Shown here: one piece after another, positions 48,056 to 57,137 of the stretch | Layout of the letters: the number at the start of each line of letters is the position of its first letter | How positions within the stretch are numbered: the stretch's first letter is position 1 | Program-made: the position numbers and the translations under genes | Source of the DNA: Tepidamorphaceae bacterium | GTDB taxonomy: Bacteria; Pseudomonadota; Alphaproteobacteria; Rhizobiales; JAKSCL01 | Length of the DNA: 64,000 nucleotides | Direction: 5' to 3' | Assembly (NCBI GenBank): GCA_028289445.1 | Contig: JANQPO010000021.1 | Span: 124,001 to 188,000, forward strand | Notes under the pieces: model-generated | What the model was told of the DNA's origin: nothing | What the model saw: only the letters and a program-made list of their open reading frames with translations | Database searches by the model: none

Positions 48056-48348
48056 ACCCTCTCGCGCCACGACGTGAGGGGATTCATGGACGTATGGCGG
48101 AGATCAAATCATGGGTGCGGTGGACCATGGGGTTGCCTGAGGAAGCAACGGTCTCGGTCACCGAGCTCGCATGTCAGGACGAAGGCTGTCCAGATGTGGA
48201 GACTGTGATTGGCGTGCTGGAAAGCGGTCGGCCCATTCGGACGTTTCGCGTCCATAAGCCGATATCGGAAACCGTACGTGAAGATGTTGAGACAGCGCTT
48301 TCGTTCGGCATTTCGGGATCCAAGAATGATGAGAAAGCGGAGATCTGA
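48040..48348 (+). CDS. Small conserved protein associated with CobW genes
   Basis: 102 aa starting 16 bp inside the end of the third CobW gene, with GGAG upstream; an internal ATG at 48094 ([14 protein letters not shown]) is an alternative start. The core [21 protein letters not shown], with two close cysteines, and the C-terminal [15 protein letters not shown] are a pattern I associate with small proteins next to CobW-type GTPases. Function unknown. Last gene of the zinc operon. Confidence 0.75.
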   Translation: MPRVLNPLAPRREGIHGRMAEIKSWVRWTMGLPEEATVSVTELACQDEGCPDVETVIGVLESGRPIRTFRVHKPISETVREDVETALSFGISGSKNDEKAEI

Positions 48349-48493
48349 GCGGTGACGACGACCAGTGGATGGGTGTGCGGCCTCGTCTATGCCGGTCAAG
48401 TCCGTCCGGGAAGTCGGATTTTGCCCTCGCATAGAGTGGCTGTTCAGGTCACTCCGATATTGAAGAGGGCCGCGAACCAGACTATCGTGAATG
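48349..48493. other. Gap between zinc operon and riboswitch
   Basis: 145 bp with no supported gene; must contain the promoter of the riboswitch transcript. Together with the riboswitch and the remnant ORF it makes up the 617-bp stretch between annotated full genes. Confidence 0.4.
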
Positions 48494-48691
48494 CGATGGT
48501 TCTCGCGGGCTGAGCGTGTCCGCGGGATGAAAAGGGAACACGGTGAGGAAGAGCCGCAAGGGCGCCGAATCCGTGACTGCCCCCGCAACTGTGAGCGGTA
48601 AGCAAACCCGATTGATGCCACTGGCCGGCTTGTTGTCGACCGGGAAGGCTTGGGGGGAGCGACGAACCGCAAGTCAGGAGACCTACCATCG
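48494..48691 (+). promoter_or_regulatory. Cobalamin riboswitch
   Basis: Contains the conserved core of the cobalamin riboswitch: GATGAAAAGGGAA, CCGTGACTGCCCCCGCAACTGTGA (quoted in parts), GCCACTGG and the B12-box end CAAGTCAGGAGACC. The closing P1 stem is perfect: CGATGGT at 48494-48500 pairs with ACCATCG at 48685-48691. It precedes a BtuDFC-like importer, which it would repress when adenosylcobalamin is abundant. Confidence 0.95.
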
Positions 48692-48807
48692 TGGTTTCAC
48701 TCAAACCGGACGGGGATGTCCGGCGGAGAGGCCCATGATGAACACATCTAACACTTTGTGCCCCACATCAGGCTCTTTGCTCATTCCCGGTCGACACGGA
48801 GAGAGCA

Positions 48808-48969
48808 ATGGAGAGGCAGTCAAATCATCGCATCACGCTCTGCGCCTCGCGCCGCCACAAGTCCGATACGTCTGACGGTGCTTGCTGGCCAAGCTTGCGG
48901 CTGATCGAGCGCCTGCGCGGCGTGCCAGCCGCCAGCCTGGCGAGCCAACCGCGAGGGCTGCTGCAATGA
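48808..48969 (+). pseudogene. Possible truncated DUF1636-like ORF
   Basis: A 53-codon ORF with a good GGAGAG ribosome binding site whose TGA overlaps the ATG of the ABC ATPase gene (ATGA). Its start, HRITLCASRRHKSDTSDG then WPSLRLIERLRGVP, resembles the N terminus of DUF1636 metal-binding proteins that accompany cobalamin transport genes, but the second Cys of the expected CxxC is Arg and the C-terminal half is missing. Either a decayed gene or a short coupling leader; the resemblance is from memory. Confidence 0.35.
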
Positions 48970-49793
48970 ACGACCAGCCGGCGGCGCTTAGCCTTCTCGA
49001 CGTCAGCTTCTGGCCCCGGGGTCGAAGCCAAAACGACGCGCTCGTGTCCGATGTCAGCTTCGCGGTCCGCCCAGGCGAGCGCATTGCTATTGTCGGTCCC
49101 AACGGCGCCGGCAAGACGACGCTGATCCGTATGATCGCCGGGCTGGCATCGCCGAGCGCAGGCGAAATCCTGATCGACGGCGTCTCGCTTGCAACGATGA
49201 GTTTCGCTGAGCGAGCCCGAAGGATTGCCTATGTCGGCCAGTCCGATGAGCCGGACGGGCGTCTGACCGTCATCAACTATGTCGCGCTCGGATGCATTCC
49301 CCATGCCCGTCTCTTCGCCGGCGACGGTGGCCTCGACAAGGCGGGGGAGGCGCTGCAGGCCGCCAGCCTGTCCGACCTTGCCGACCGGCGTCTCGACCAA
49401 CTGTCGGGAGGCGAGCGGCAAAGGGCCAAGATCGCGCGCGCGATGTGTCAGCGCCCGTCGCTGCTCGTTTTGGATGAACCGACCAATCATCTCGACCCGC
49501 AAGCGCGCGGCGAGCAGCTTTCGCTCGTCTCGTCCATGGGGATTCCGATCGTCGCAGCGCTGCACGACCTGACACTCATCGACGCCTTTTCGGACAAGGT
49601 TGCCGTCCTTGCCGACGGTCGGTTACGCGCCTATGGCCCTCCGGGCGAAACCCTCTCCATGTCGAGAGTTCGGGACGTTTTCGGCGTCGACCTCCACCGC
49701 CTGAAGCACCCGGCACGCGACTATCACCTGCCGACGCTGGACATCCCTATGCCGCGACCGGTTTCGACACTCACGACTTCAATCCGACAGTAA
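48966..49793 (+). CDS. btuD: Cobalamin-type ABC transporter ATP-binding protein
   Basis: ABC ATPase of 275 aa from the ATG at 48966 (the track extends upstream to 48882). Walker A GPNGAGKTT, signature LSGGERQRAK, Walker B LLVLDEPTNHLD and the switch His in AALHDLTL are intact; FepC/BtuD/HmuV-type family. It is the first full gene after the cobalamin riboswitch and is followed by binding protein and permease genes, so vitamin B12 or a corrinoid is the expected substrate; a siderophore is less likely. Confidence 0.88.
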   Translation: MNDQPAALSLLDVSFWPRGRSQNDALVSDVSFAVRPGERIAIVGPNGAGKTTLIRMIAGLASPSAGEILIDGVSLATMSFAERARRIAYVGQSDEPDGRLTVINYVALGCIPHARLFAGDGGLDKAGEALQAASLSDLADRRLDQLSGGERQRAKIARAMCQRPSLLVLDEPTNHLDPQARGEQLSLVSSMGIPIVAALHDLTLIDAFSDKVAVLADGRLRAYGPPGETLSMSRVRDVFGVDLHRLKHPARDYHLPTLDIPMPRPVSTLTTSIRQ

Positions 49794-49804
49794 AGGAAAC
49801 CTCG

Positions 49805-50752
49805 ATGAAAAGACTGCTCACAGCTCTTGCACTTTCGCTGACTGCCGCGCCGGCGATGGCTTTCCCGGTGTCCGTCGACAGTTGCGGAACGCCGGTGACC
49901 TTCGAAGCGCCGCCGGAACGGATGATCGTCCACGATATCAACATGGCCGACATGGCCTTCGCGCTGGGTCTTCAGGATCGCATGGTCGGCGTAACCGGCA
50001 TTTCGGGCTGGTACAAGACAAGCGCGGAGTTCGATGCCCGGCGCGGCGACATACCCGAACTGGCACCGAAATACCCGACGATGGAAAACCTGATCGGTGC
50101 CTCGCCCGACCTGTTCTTTGCGGGATGGTACTACGGGATGAAACCGGGCGGCGATGTCACCCCCGATACGCTTGCCGCTCAAGGCATCCCGACAATCGTT
50201 TTGTCGGAGAGCTGCATCCATCTGGACAAGAACCGCCCGGCGGCGTCCATGGATCTGCTGTTTGCCGATACTTTGCGTCTTGGCGAAATTTTCGCAAAGG
50301 AGGCGGAAGCGCAAGCTCTTGTCGATGGCTGGAAGTCCAAGCTGGAGGCGATCAGGCAGTCGGTGCCCGAGGGCGAGCCCACGCGCGTGTTTCTTTATGA
50401 TTCCGGTGACGACCAACCCTTCACTGCAGGCAAGTACGCCATTACGACTGCGATGATCGAAGCAGCCGGCGGCGTCAATGTGACCGGTGATATGGAGACC
50501 AGTTGGGGTCGCACGTCATGGGAGGCCGTTGCCGCAGCCAACCCGCAATTCCTGATCCTGCTCGACTATCAGGGTGGCGACGGTGCGCAAGGATTGTTGT
50601 CGTTCCTCAAGGAGCATCCAGTGATGTCCTTAACGGACGCCGTGAAGAACGAACGGTTCGTACCGTTGCGCTACGAAGAGCTGACTCCGGGACCGGCCAA
50701 TATCGATGCAATCGAGAAAATAGCCACGGCGATGCATGCAGGCTCGTCCTAG
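49805..50752 (+). CDS. btuF: Cobalamin-type ABC transporter substrate-binding protein
   Basis: Periplasmic type III binding protein of 315 aa with a signal peptide (MKRLLTALALSLTAAPAMA). It has the FecB/BtuF-type body: VTFEAPPERMIVHDINMADMAFALGL near the N terminus and GGVNVTGDMETSWGRTSWEAV in the second lobe. Two Cys residues (DSCGTPV, SESCIH) could be structural. It lies 12 bp after the ATPase gene and directly abuts the permease gene. Cobalamin assigned from the riboswitch. Confidence 0.85.
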   Translation: MKRLLTALALSLTAAPAMAFPVSVDSCGTPVTFEAPPERMIVHDINMADMAFALGLQDRMVGVTGISGWYKTSAEFDARRGDIPELAPKYPTMENLIGASPDLFFAGWYYGMKPGGDVTPDTLAAQGIPTIVLSESCIHLDKNRPAASMDLLFADTLRLGEIFAKEAEAQALVDGWKSKLEAIRQSVPEGEPTRVFLYDSGDDQPFTAGKYAITTAMIEAAGGVNVTGDMETSWGRTSWEAVAAANPQFLILLDYQGGDGAQGLLSFLKEHPVMSLTDAVKNERFVPLRYEELTPGPANIDAIEKIATAMHAGSS

Positions 50753-51760
50753 GTGACGCTAAGGCCCACAGTTTGGCTTCTGCCCGGACTGTGCCTGCTG
50801 GCTGGTCTGACGGTCGTTGCCATCGCCGTCGGGTCCACACATCTCCCCTTCGGCGTCGTCGTGGACGCAATCATGGCGGCGCTGACGGGGATGCAACCGG
50901 AAGGCGGGCCGTCGCCGCTTGACCGCATCGTCGTCGATCTGAGACTGCCGCGCGCGCTCCTAGCCCTCATGGTGGGGGCGGGGCTCGGCGTGGTCGGCTG
51001 TCTCCTCCAGACCGTGACGCGTAACGATCTGGCCGATCCGTTTCTGTTCGGCTTGTCCTCCGGCGCGGCGGCAGGGGCTGTCCTCGTCATCACCGTCACC
51101 GGCGATGTGCTCGGTGTATGGACGCTGCCGCTGGCGGCCTTCGTCGGTGGAATGCTCGCATCTGCAATTGTGTTGGTCCTGGTCTCGCGCCTGCGCGATC
51201 AAGGACCGGCACGACTGGTTCTTGCCGGTCTGGCCGTGTCGTTCCTGTTCATGGCGCTGACCAATTATCTCGTCTTCGCCGGTGATCAGCGCGCGGCGCA
51301 CTCCGTCCTGTTCTGGACGCTTGGGGGACTGGGGTTGGCGCGATGGGACCTTCTTCCAGTGGCGCTTGCCGGCGTTGTCGCAATCGTCATCTATGCGCAG
51401 ACCCGCCATCGCCAATTCGATGCCATGCTTGCGGGCGATGAAACCGCTGTCACCCTTGGCGTCAACGTTGCTGCACTGCGTCGCATCACCTTTCTGGTTT
51501 GTGCCTTTGCAACCGCAGCCTTTGTTTCAATCGCCGGTGTCATCGGGTTTGTCGGCCTGATGGTCCCGCATCTGGCGCGCGGAATTGCCGGACCGATGCA
51601 CCGTAATCTGATCCTGCTTTCGGCCATGATCGGCGCCGGTCTTCTGCTTGCCAGCGATATCGTTGCCCGCACCGCCTTAATGCCGCAGGAACTGCCGATC
51701 GGCATCGTCACGACGGCCGTGGGCTCCGTCTTCGTTCTGGGGCTGTTGAGGCGGCTTTAG
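50753..51760 (+). CDS. btuC: Cobalamin-type ABC transporter permease (FecCD family)
   Basis: FecCD/BtuC permease of 335 aa with about ten membrane helices. Motifs: LRLPRALLALMVGAGLGVVGCLLQ, ADPFLFGLSSGAAAGA, and GFVGLMVPHLARGIAGPMHR with DIVARTALMPQELPIGIVT near the end. GTG start immediately after the binding-protein stop codon (TAG then GTG), which shows tight coupling. Completes the B12-regulated importer. Confidence 0.92.
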   Translation: MTLRPTVWLLPGLCLLAGLTVVAIAVGSTHLPFGVVVDAIMAALTGMQPEGGPSPLDRIVVDLRLPRALLALMVGAGLGVVGCLLQTVTRNDLADPFLFGLSSGAAAGAVLVITVTGDVLGVWTLPLAAFVGGMLASAIVLVLVSRLRDQGPARLVLAGLAVSFLFMALTNYLVFAGDQRAAHSVLFWTLGGLGLARWDLLPVALAGVVAIVIYAQTRHRQFDAMLAGDETAVTLGVNVAALRRITFLVCAFATAAFVSIAGVIGFVGLMVPHLARGIAGPMHRNLILLSAMIGAGLLLASDIVARTALMPQELPIGIVTTAVGSVFVLGLLRRL

Positions 51761-51915
51761 CCCAAGGTGGCCCCGGTACGCATTTGGCAGCTTAAATCGG
51801 GGTACTAGGTGGCTTCTGCCCCGAGGCCATATTCGGAGGGGATACGGGGTCAATTCTCACGGTCGCAAGCGCAAAGGCATGCTAGGCGGTTGGTCGCTCT
51901 CTTCCTAAAGCGACT

Positions 51916-52587
51916 TCAGCCGCCGAGCTTCGCGGCGACCATTGCGCTCGCGCCGGACAGTTCACCGAGTTTTTCTCCTGCACGCAGACGCTGATGCCCG
52001 TCCGGCTCCGCTGCCTGCTTGCCGAGCGCCCAGTCTATGTCCGCCTCGGCTTCGCCGGCCGGCATGACCAGGACACCGCTGCCATCGGCAACTACCACGT
52101 CGCCGGGATGCACAACGGCGCCTCCGCACGCGACGTCGACATTGAACGCGCCGCCGATGTCGTAAAGGCGGGTTGTGATCGGCGCGACGCTGCGACACCA
52201 CACGGGAAGACCGTATTCGTGGATTTCGACCAGGTCTGTGCAAGGACCGTCCAGGACCACGGCAGAGCACCCTGAAGCCTTGATGGCACAGGCGACACCG
52301 CCACCGAGACAGGCGTGGCGGTCGTCACCAAGCCGATCGATGACCAAGATATCGCCGGCCCGAAGGAACTGGACGATGTGATGAAGGAGCGTCGAGTCCT
52401 GACCCGGCAAGGCCAACGTCACCGCCGTTCCCGCAATGCGGAGGTCGCCCCGTGAGACGCACTGAATACGCCGGTCGACGAAGCCAAGTTGGCGGCGATG
52501 GCCGATCGTCGCGGTCTCCACCCTGCCGGCTTTTTCAAGGAGGTCATCCGGGATTTGTTCGGGCATGTCACGCAGGATGTAGCTCAC
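51916..52587 (-). CDS. RraA-family protein lacking the catalytic Arg
   Basis: 223-aa protein of the RraA/HMG-aldolase family; GTG start with AAGGAG six bases upstream. The family end motif GDVVVADGSGVLVMPAG is present, but at the aldolase active site the usual Arg-Asp reads Thr-Asp (DGPCTDLVE), so HMG-aldolase activity is doubtful. It is divergent from a gamma-glutamyltransferase with only 69 bp between them. A lyase of another substrate or a binding role is possible. Confidence 0.85.
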   Translation of the reverse strand: MSYILRDMPEQIPDDLLEKAGRVETATIGHRRQLGFVDRRIQCVSRGDLRIAGTAVTLALPGQDSTLLHHIVQFLRAGDILVIDRLGDDRHACLGGGVACAIKASGCSAVVLDGPCTDLVEIHEYGLPVWCRSVAPITTRLYDIGGAFNVDVACGGAVVHPGDVVVADGSGVLVMPAGEAEADIDWALGKQAAEPDGHQRLRAGEKLGELSGASAMVAAKLGG

Positions 52588-52656
52588 GGTTTTCTCCTTG
52601 TCGGGAAGGGCTTAGATTGACTCGAATGGTCGAAAAGCCAGCCTAGCGGAGCGTCG

Positions 52657-54255
52657 ATGAATAGCAATGTCGAACACTGGTCCGTCTCGAAGACGGCTGT
52701 CTCCAGCCCCGAGGGTGCGGTGGCAGCGCAGCACTGGCAGGCCGCTGCCGTTGGTGCCGCGATGCTCCACCGCGGCGGCAACGCGGTCGACGCCGCGGTC
52801 GCCTGTGCCATGGCCCTCAATGCTGTCGAGCCGTGGATGTGCGGTCTTGGTGGCTCCGGGTACATCGTCGTGTGGCGCGGGGATACGAAGACCGGTCACG
52901 TGATCGACTTTCAAGGCATGTTGCCGGCCGGTATCCGTTTCGACGACTATCCGCTCGACCCCGATGTGCCGCAGTCAATCATGGGATTTCCGGGAGTCGT
53001 CGACCGCGCCAACGTCCTCGGCTACCGGTCGATCACGGTGCCGGGTGCCGTGCGTGGACTATCCACCGCGCTTGAAAAACATGGAAAGCTCGGCCTCGAC
53101 ACCGTGCTTGAACCAACGATTGCGCTGGCTAGACGCGGATTGCCCGTCGATTGGTTCGCGACGTTGCAGATCGCATTGTCGGCCGCCGATCTGGCTCGCG
53201 ACACGACAGCCCGAGACGTTTACCTTCCAAACGGATCGCCGGCCATGCCGGAGCAGAACATTCGTCTGGGAAATCTGGAGGCAACGCTGCGGGTGCTTGC
53301 GGCCGAGGGGCCGGATTGCTTCTACATCGGCACACTGGCGGAGCGGATCGTCGGCGATCTGCAGGCCGGCGGCAGCCGGATCACGCTGGAGGACATGGCG
53401 GCCTATGCTTGTCTCGAACACGCGCCGTTGACCGGCTGCCATCGCGGTGTCGACATCCACACGGCTGGCGACACCAGCGGCGGGCCGCGCTTGATCGAAG
53501 CGCTGGCCCACATCGCCGATCATCTCGATCCCGACAAGGGGATCGGACCGGAAAGCTGGGGTGTCTACGCCGATGCCCTGAACAAGGCGTGGCGCAGCCA
53601 CAACGTCCGGATCGGGCGGACGACGGAGGTCGGCGGCTGCACAAGCCACATGGCCGCGGTCGACCGTGACGGCAATATGGCGGCGCTCACCTATACGCTG
53701 CTTAACCGTTTCGGCGCCTGCGTCATGCTGCCGTCGACCGGCATGACGATGAACAACGCCGTGTCCTACTTCGATCCGCGTCCAGGCTATCCGACGTCGA
53801 TGGCGCCGCACATGCGGATCAATGCAAGCAATATGTGTCCGACGATCGCGGTTCGGGACGGGGAGGCGCTCTTCGCGGTCGGCGCCTCCGGTGCCAATCA
53901 TATCATGCCGTGCACGTTGCAAGTGGCGGCGCTCATGTTGGACTTCGGCCTATCGCTGGAAGAAGCGATGAACCATCCGCGTATCGATGCATCCGATCGC
54001 GGGTCGGTGCGGGTTGATCCGCGGCTAGGCGAACCGGTGCTGACCGCCTTGGGACAAAAGTTCGACCTGGAGGTGGCGCAACGACTTGTTTTCCCGAAAC
54101 TGTACTCCTGTCCCTCGGGCGTGTCCCGCGATCTCGAAACAGGCGTCTGTCATGGGATCAACGACCCGTCTCAGCCGATCGGAGGGGCGGCCACGCCGGC
54201 ACCGTTCGTTCTACCGGACGAAGGGTCCGCGTCCGAGTCGGCAGTCAGGGCGTAG
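52657..54255 (+). CDS. Gamma-glutamyltransferase-family protein
   Basis: N-terminal nucleophile hydrolase of 532 aa, synthesised as a precursor that self-cleaves. The autocatalytic Thr is Thr329 in GGCTSHMAAVDRDGN; the N-terminal PEGAVAAQHWQAAAVGAAML and GGNAVDAAVACAMALNAVEPW are typical of the family. There is no signal peptide, so it is probably cytosolic, unlike Escherichia coli Ggt. The family also includes gamma-glutamyl and cephalosporin acylases, so hydrolysis of an amide-linked compound is the safest call. Divergent from an RraA-like gene. Confidence 0.92.
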   Translation: MNSNVEHWSVSKTAVSSPEGAVAAQHWQAAAVGAAMLHRGGNAVDAAVACAMALNAVEPWMCGLGGSGYIVVWRGDTKTGHVIDFQGMLPAGIRFDDYPLDPDVPQSIMGFPGVVDRANVLGYRSITVPGAVRGLSTALEKHGKLGLDTVLEPTIALARRGLPVDWFATLQIALSAADLARDTTARDVYLPNGSPAMPEQNIRLGNLEATLRVLAAEGPDCFYIGTLAERIVGDLQAGGSRITLEDMAAYACLEHAPLTGCHRGVDIHTAGDTSGGPRLIEALAHIADHLDPDKGIGPESWGVYADALNKAWRSHNVRIGRTTEVGGCTSHMAAVDRDGNMAALTYTLLNRFGACVMLPSTGMTMNNAVSYFDPRPGYPTSMAPHMRINASNMCPTIAVRDGEALFAVGASGANHIMPCTLQVAALMLDFGLSLEEAMNHPRIDASDRGSVRVDPRLGEPVLTALGQKFDLEVAQRLVFPKLYSCPSGVSRDLETGVCHGINDPSQPIGGAATPAPFVLPDEGSASESAVRA

Positions 54256-54270
54256 CAAAACCGTATCGCC

Positions 54271-55200
54271 TCAGTAACCTTGTTCGAGGTCGACGAGATC
54301 GGGGACCGGTTTGCCCTGGTGAAACAGGCGGAGATTGGCCGCGATGGCTTTGCCACCGGCTTCCGGATCGATCAGCGAGGCCACATGCGGCGTGATCAGT
54401 ATTTTTGGATGATCCCAAAACGGGTGATCGTCCGGCAGGGGTTCTTGATGGAAAACATCGAGCGTGGCGGCGGCGATACGGCCGCTGTCGAGCGCGTCGA
54501 GCAAGTCGCTTTCCACGAGATGCTGCCCGCGCGCGGCATTGATGATCATCGCCCCTTCAGGGAGGCGGTCAAACAGCGGTTTGGAGAGGATACCGTCGGT
54601 GGCCGGGGTCAGGGGGAGCAAGTTGACGAGGATTTCTGTGCGCCCAAGGAACGCGTCGAAGTCCGGCTCGCCGGAAAAACACGTCACACCGTCTAGCGAT
54701 TTCGCGGTCCGTGACCAGCCCGCCGTGTCGAAGCCGATCGTCGCGAGGGTTTGGGCGCAATCGGCGCCGAGATTGCCGAGCCCCATGACGCCGACCCTGC
54801 GCTCATAGGCTGGCGGATTGATGAGCTGAAGCCACTCGCGTCGCGGCTGGGCCGCTTCGATGTCCGGCAGGCGGCGATGCAGGCGCAAAACGTGCAAGGT
54901 AACATATTCCCGCATGCGCTGTGTGAGGTCGAAGCCGGTCGTGCGGATGATCGGTATGCCCTTCGGCAACTCGGGATCCGCGAGCACGTGGTCTATCCCG
55001 GCGCCGATCGACACGATCGCCTTCAGGTTTGGGAACGTCTTCAATCCTCTCGCCGGCGGCTTCCAAACAACCGCATAGTCCACATCCATTCGGTCGCCCG
55101 GCTCATCCCAAGCGCGAACATCGAACTCCGGAAGGAGTGCGCGCATATGGTCCAGCCACCAGGGCGCGCGCGGTCCAGGGACGTACAAAACGACGGCCAT
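54271..55200 (-). CDS. Glyoxylate/hydroxypyruvate reductase A-like dehydrogenase
   Basis: 309-aa D-2-hydroxyacid dehydrogenase of the GhrA type. Visible are the cofactor motif VGVMGLGNLGADCAQTL, the substrate Arg region MIINAARGQHLVESDLL, and the His in LITPHVASLIDPEAGG. It reduces glyoxylate or hydroxypyruvate with NADPH. It directly follows the TRAP transporter genes on the same strand (30 bp from the large permease gene), so it may act on the imported 2-oxo or 2-hydroxy acid. Convergent with the gamma-glutamyltransferase gene. Confidence 0.92.
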   Translation of the reverse strand: MAVVLYVPGPRAPWWLDHMRALLPEFDVRAWDEPGDRMDVDYAVVWKPPARGLKTFPNLKAIVSIGAGIDHVLADPELPKGIPIIRTTGFDLTQRMREYVTLHVLRLHRRLPDIEAAQPRREWLQLINPPAYERRVGVMGLGNLGADCAQTLATIGFDTAGWSRTAKSLDGVTCFSGEPDFDAFLGRTEILVNLLPLTPATDGILSKPLFDRLPEGAMIINAARGQHLVESDLLDALDSGRIAAATLDVFHQEPLPDDHPFWDHPKILITPHVASLIDPEAGGKAIAANLRLFHQGKPVPDLVDLEQGY

Positions 55201-55230
55201 ACTCTCTCCGTTCTAAGCGCGATGCGTTTG

Positions 55231-56517
55231 CTATTCCGGGCCGAGGATAAGATTGGGCAGCCACAGGCTGAGCGCCGGGACGAAGGTAAGCGCGATCAGG
55301 ACGACCACAAGAGGAATCAGGAACGGTACGCAGGCCATCGTTACGCGCTCGAACGGTACCTTGCCGACCTCGACCATGATGTAGAGACCGATGCCCATCG
55401 GCGGCGTTACCGTGCCGATCAGAAGGCCGAGTTGCAAGATGATGCCGAAGTGGACGCGGTCGATCCCATAGGCGTCGATCACGGGCAGAAGCATGGGCAC
55501 CAGCATCAGCTTGGCCGGCACGCCCTCAACCACGCAGCCGATCAGTAGGATAAAGACAAGCATCAGGGCCAAGAAGACATTCTTGTTCTCCGTCAGCGCG
55601 AACAGCGCGTCGCCGAGAAGCTGTGGGACCTGCTCGATGGCCAGCAGCCAGCCCATGGCGATGGAAAAGCCGATGATGATCATGATCACCGTCGTCATCA
55701 GCATGGTGTCCGTGAGCGCCGACCAGAATTTCTCGAACGTTAGCGAGCGATAAAATAGGCCCAGCGCGATCGTATAGAGACATGCAAGAACACCGGCTTC
55801 CGTCGCCGTGACGAAACCGAACAGGATGGAGCCCAAGATGATACCGGGTGCGATCAACGCCAGAAAGCCGTCCACGGCATGGCTGCGAACCTCGCTCGGG
55901 GTCGCCTTGGGCTGAGTCGGAAAATTCTCGCGCGTGGCGAGATAGCGGTTGAAGGTCATCAAGGCCAAACCGACGACGACCCCCGGGAGGAGGCCCGCCA
56001 GGAACATGCGCTCGACTGACTGCTGAGCGAGAAACGCGTAGATCACTAGGCCGATGGACGGTGGGATCAGCGGCCCAACCACCGCCGAGCACACGGTAAC
56101 GGCCGCGGCGAACTCGGGCTTGTAGCCACGCTCCTTCATCGCCTTGATCTCGATGGTGCCGAGTCCCGCGGCGTCCGCAACAGCGGCGCCGGACACACCG
56201 GCAAAGATCATCGACGACAAGACATTGACCTGCGCTAGCCCGGCCTTGAAGTGACCGACAAGCGAGCTGGCGAAGGCGAAGATCCGATCGGTCATCCCAA
56301 CGACGTTCATCAGGTTCCCAGCCATGATGAAGAACGGCACGGCGGCGAGCGACGGCTTGTTCACGCCGTCGAGAATCTGCTGCGGAATGATGTAGAGCGA
56401 GTCCGAAAAGTCCGACGCCATAAACGCAAGCACCACCGCGGCGCCGATCGCGATCGAAATCGGCACGCGCAGAAGGATCATGACGATGAAACCGGCGAAA
56501 AGCGTGAGCGCCATCAT
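55231..56517 (-). CDS. dctM: TRAP transporter large permease (DctM)
   Basis: Integral membrane subunit, 428 aa, of a tripartite ATP-independent periplasmic transporter, with about 12 helices. The start (MMALTLFAGFIVMILLRVPISIAIG), the central GVSGAAVADAAGLGTIEIKAM segment, and GLVIYAFLAQQSVERMFLAG are characteristic. Uses the sodium or proton gradient to import the bound carboxylate. It follows dctQ by 39 bp and precedes the GhrA-like gene by 30 bp. Confidence 0.95.
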   Translation of the reverse strand: MMALTLFAGFIVMILLRVPISIAIGAAVVLAFMASDFSDSLYIIPQQILDGVNKPSLAAVPFFIMAGNLMNVVGMTDRIFAFASSLVGHFKAGLAQVNVLSSMIFAGVSGAAVADAAGLGTIEIKAMKERGYKPEFAAAVTVCSAVVGPLIPPSIGLVIYAFLAQQSVERMFLAGLLPGVVVGLALMTFNRYLATRENFPTQPKATPSEVRSHAVDGFLALIAPGIILGSILFGFVTATEAGVLACLYTIALGLFYRSLTFEKFWSALTDTMLMTTVIMIIIGFSIAMGWLLAIEQVPQLLGDALFALTENKNVFLALMLVFILLIGCVVEGVPAKLMLVPMLLPVIDAYGIDRVHFGIILQLGLLIGTVTPPMGIGLYIMVEVGKVPFERVTMACVPFLIPLVVVLIALTFVPALSLWLPNLILGPE

Positions 56518-56556
56518 GGTTGCGAGATCACCTTGCCAGCAGGCTTTCCGTCGCCC

Positions 56557-57126
56557 CTACTCATCGGCAATCACCATGCCATGCGGCTCCGGCCATCCGA
56601 GAAGCGCCTTGGCCAGATCAAGGAGCGCATTAATGAAAATGAGGAAGCAGGATACCGCGAGTGGAATCGAAAGCGTGTAACGCTCAAGCTCGGTGCCCCA
56701 GGGCGTGAGCACGCCGTCGATGACGCCGACCTGGCTCTCGAGAATGGTGGGCATCTGCCACAAAATGATGCCGATCACCGCCAGCACCACGACGGCCACG
56801 AAGATTCGGCTGACGAACATCGCCCCCGGCCCCAGCTTTCGCATGACGAAGTCGACTGAGATGTCCTTGCCCTTTCTGTAGACGGCGAAAAAGCCGATGA
56901 AGGACATCCAGACGAAAACCTGCATCGACCATGGCCAGATCCAGTAATAGGAGAGGTTGAGCGGCCGCAGAATAATGGTCACTGCCGTGCCGAGCAGCAT
57001 GAGCAGAAGGCAGACGTTAGCCGCGATCAGGAACACCCGTCCCAGCCGCTCCATGCCCTGGTCGAGAACGACGACAACAGAATGAACCGGGCCGCTTTCG
57101 CGGCCCGATCTTGTTTGGTTCGACAC
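56557..57126 (-). CDS. dctQ: TRAP transporter small permease (DctQ)
   Basis: Four-helix small membrane subunit of the TRAP transporter, 189 aa. Contains the family motif WSMQVFVWMSFIGFFAVYRKGKDISVDF and an N-terminal segment up to about residue 30 that is soluble, followed by four hydrophobic helices. It lies 11 bp after dctP and 39 bp before dctM. Confidence 0.92.
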   Translation of the reverse strand: MSNQTRSGRESGPVHSVVVVLDQGMERLGRVFLIAANVCLLLMLLGTAVTIILRPLNLSYYWIWPWSMQVFVWMSFIGFFAVYRKGKDISVDFVMRKLGPGAMFVSRIFVAVVVLAVIGIILWQMPTILESQVGVIDGVLTPWGTELERYTLSIPLAVSCFLIFINALLDLAKALLGWPEPHGMVIADE

Positions 57127-57137
57127 GGACCGCTCGT

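Noticed and set aside
48543-48875. 110-aa plus-strand ORF in the cobalamin leader
   Set aside because: Lies across the conserved riboswitch core; the RNA explains the sequence better than a protein does.
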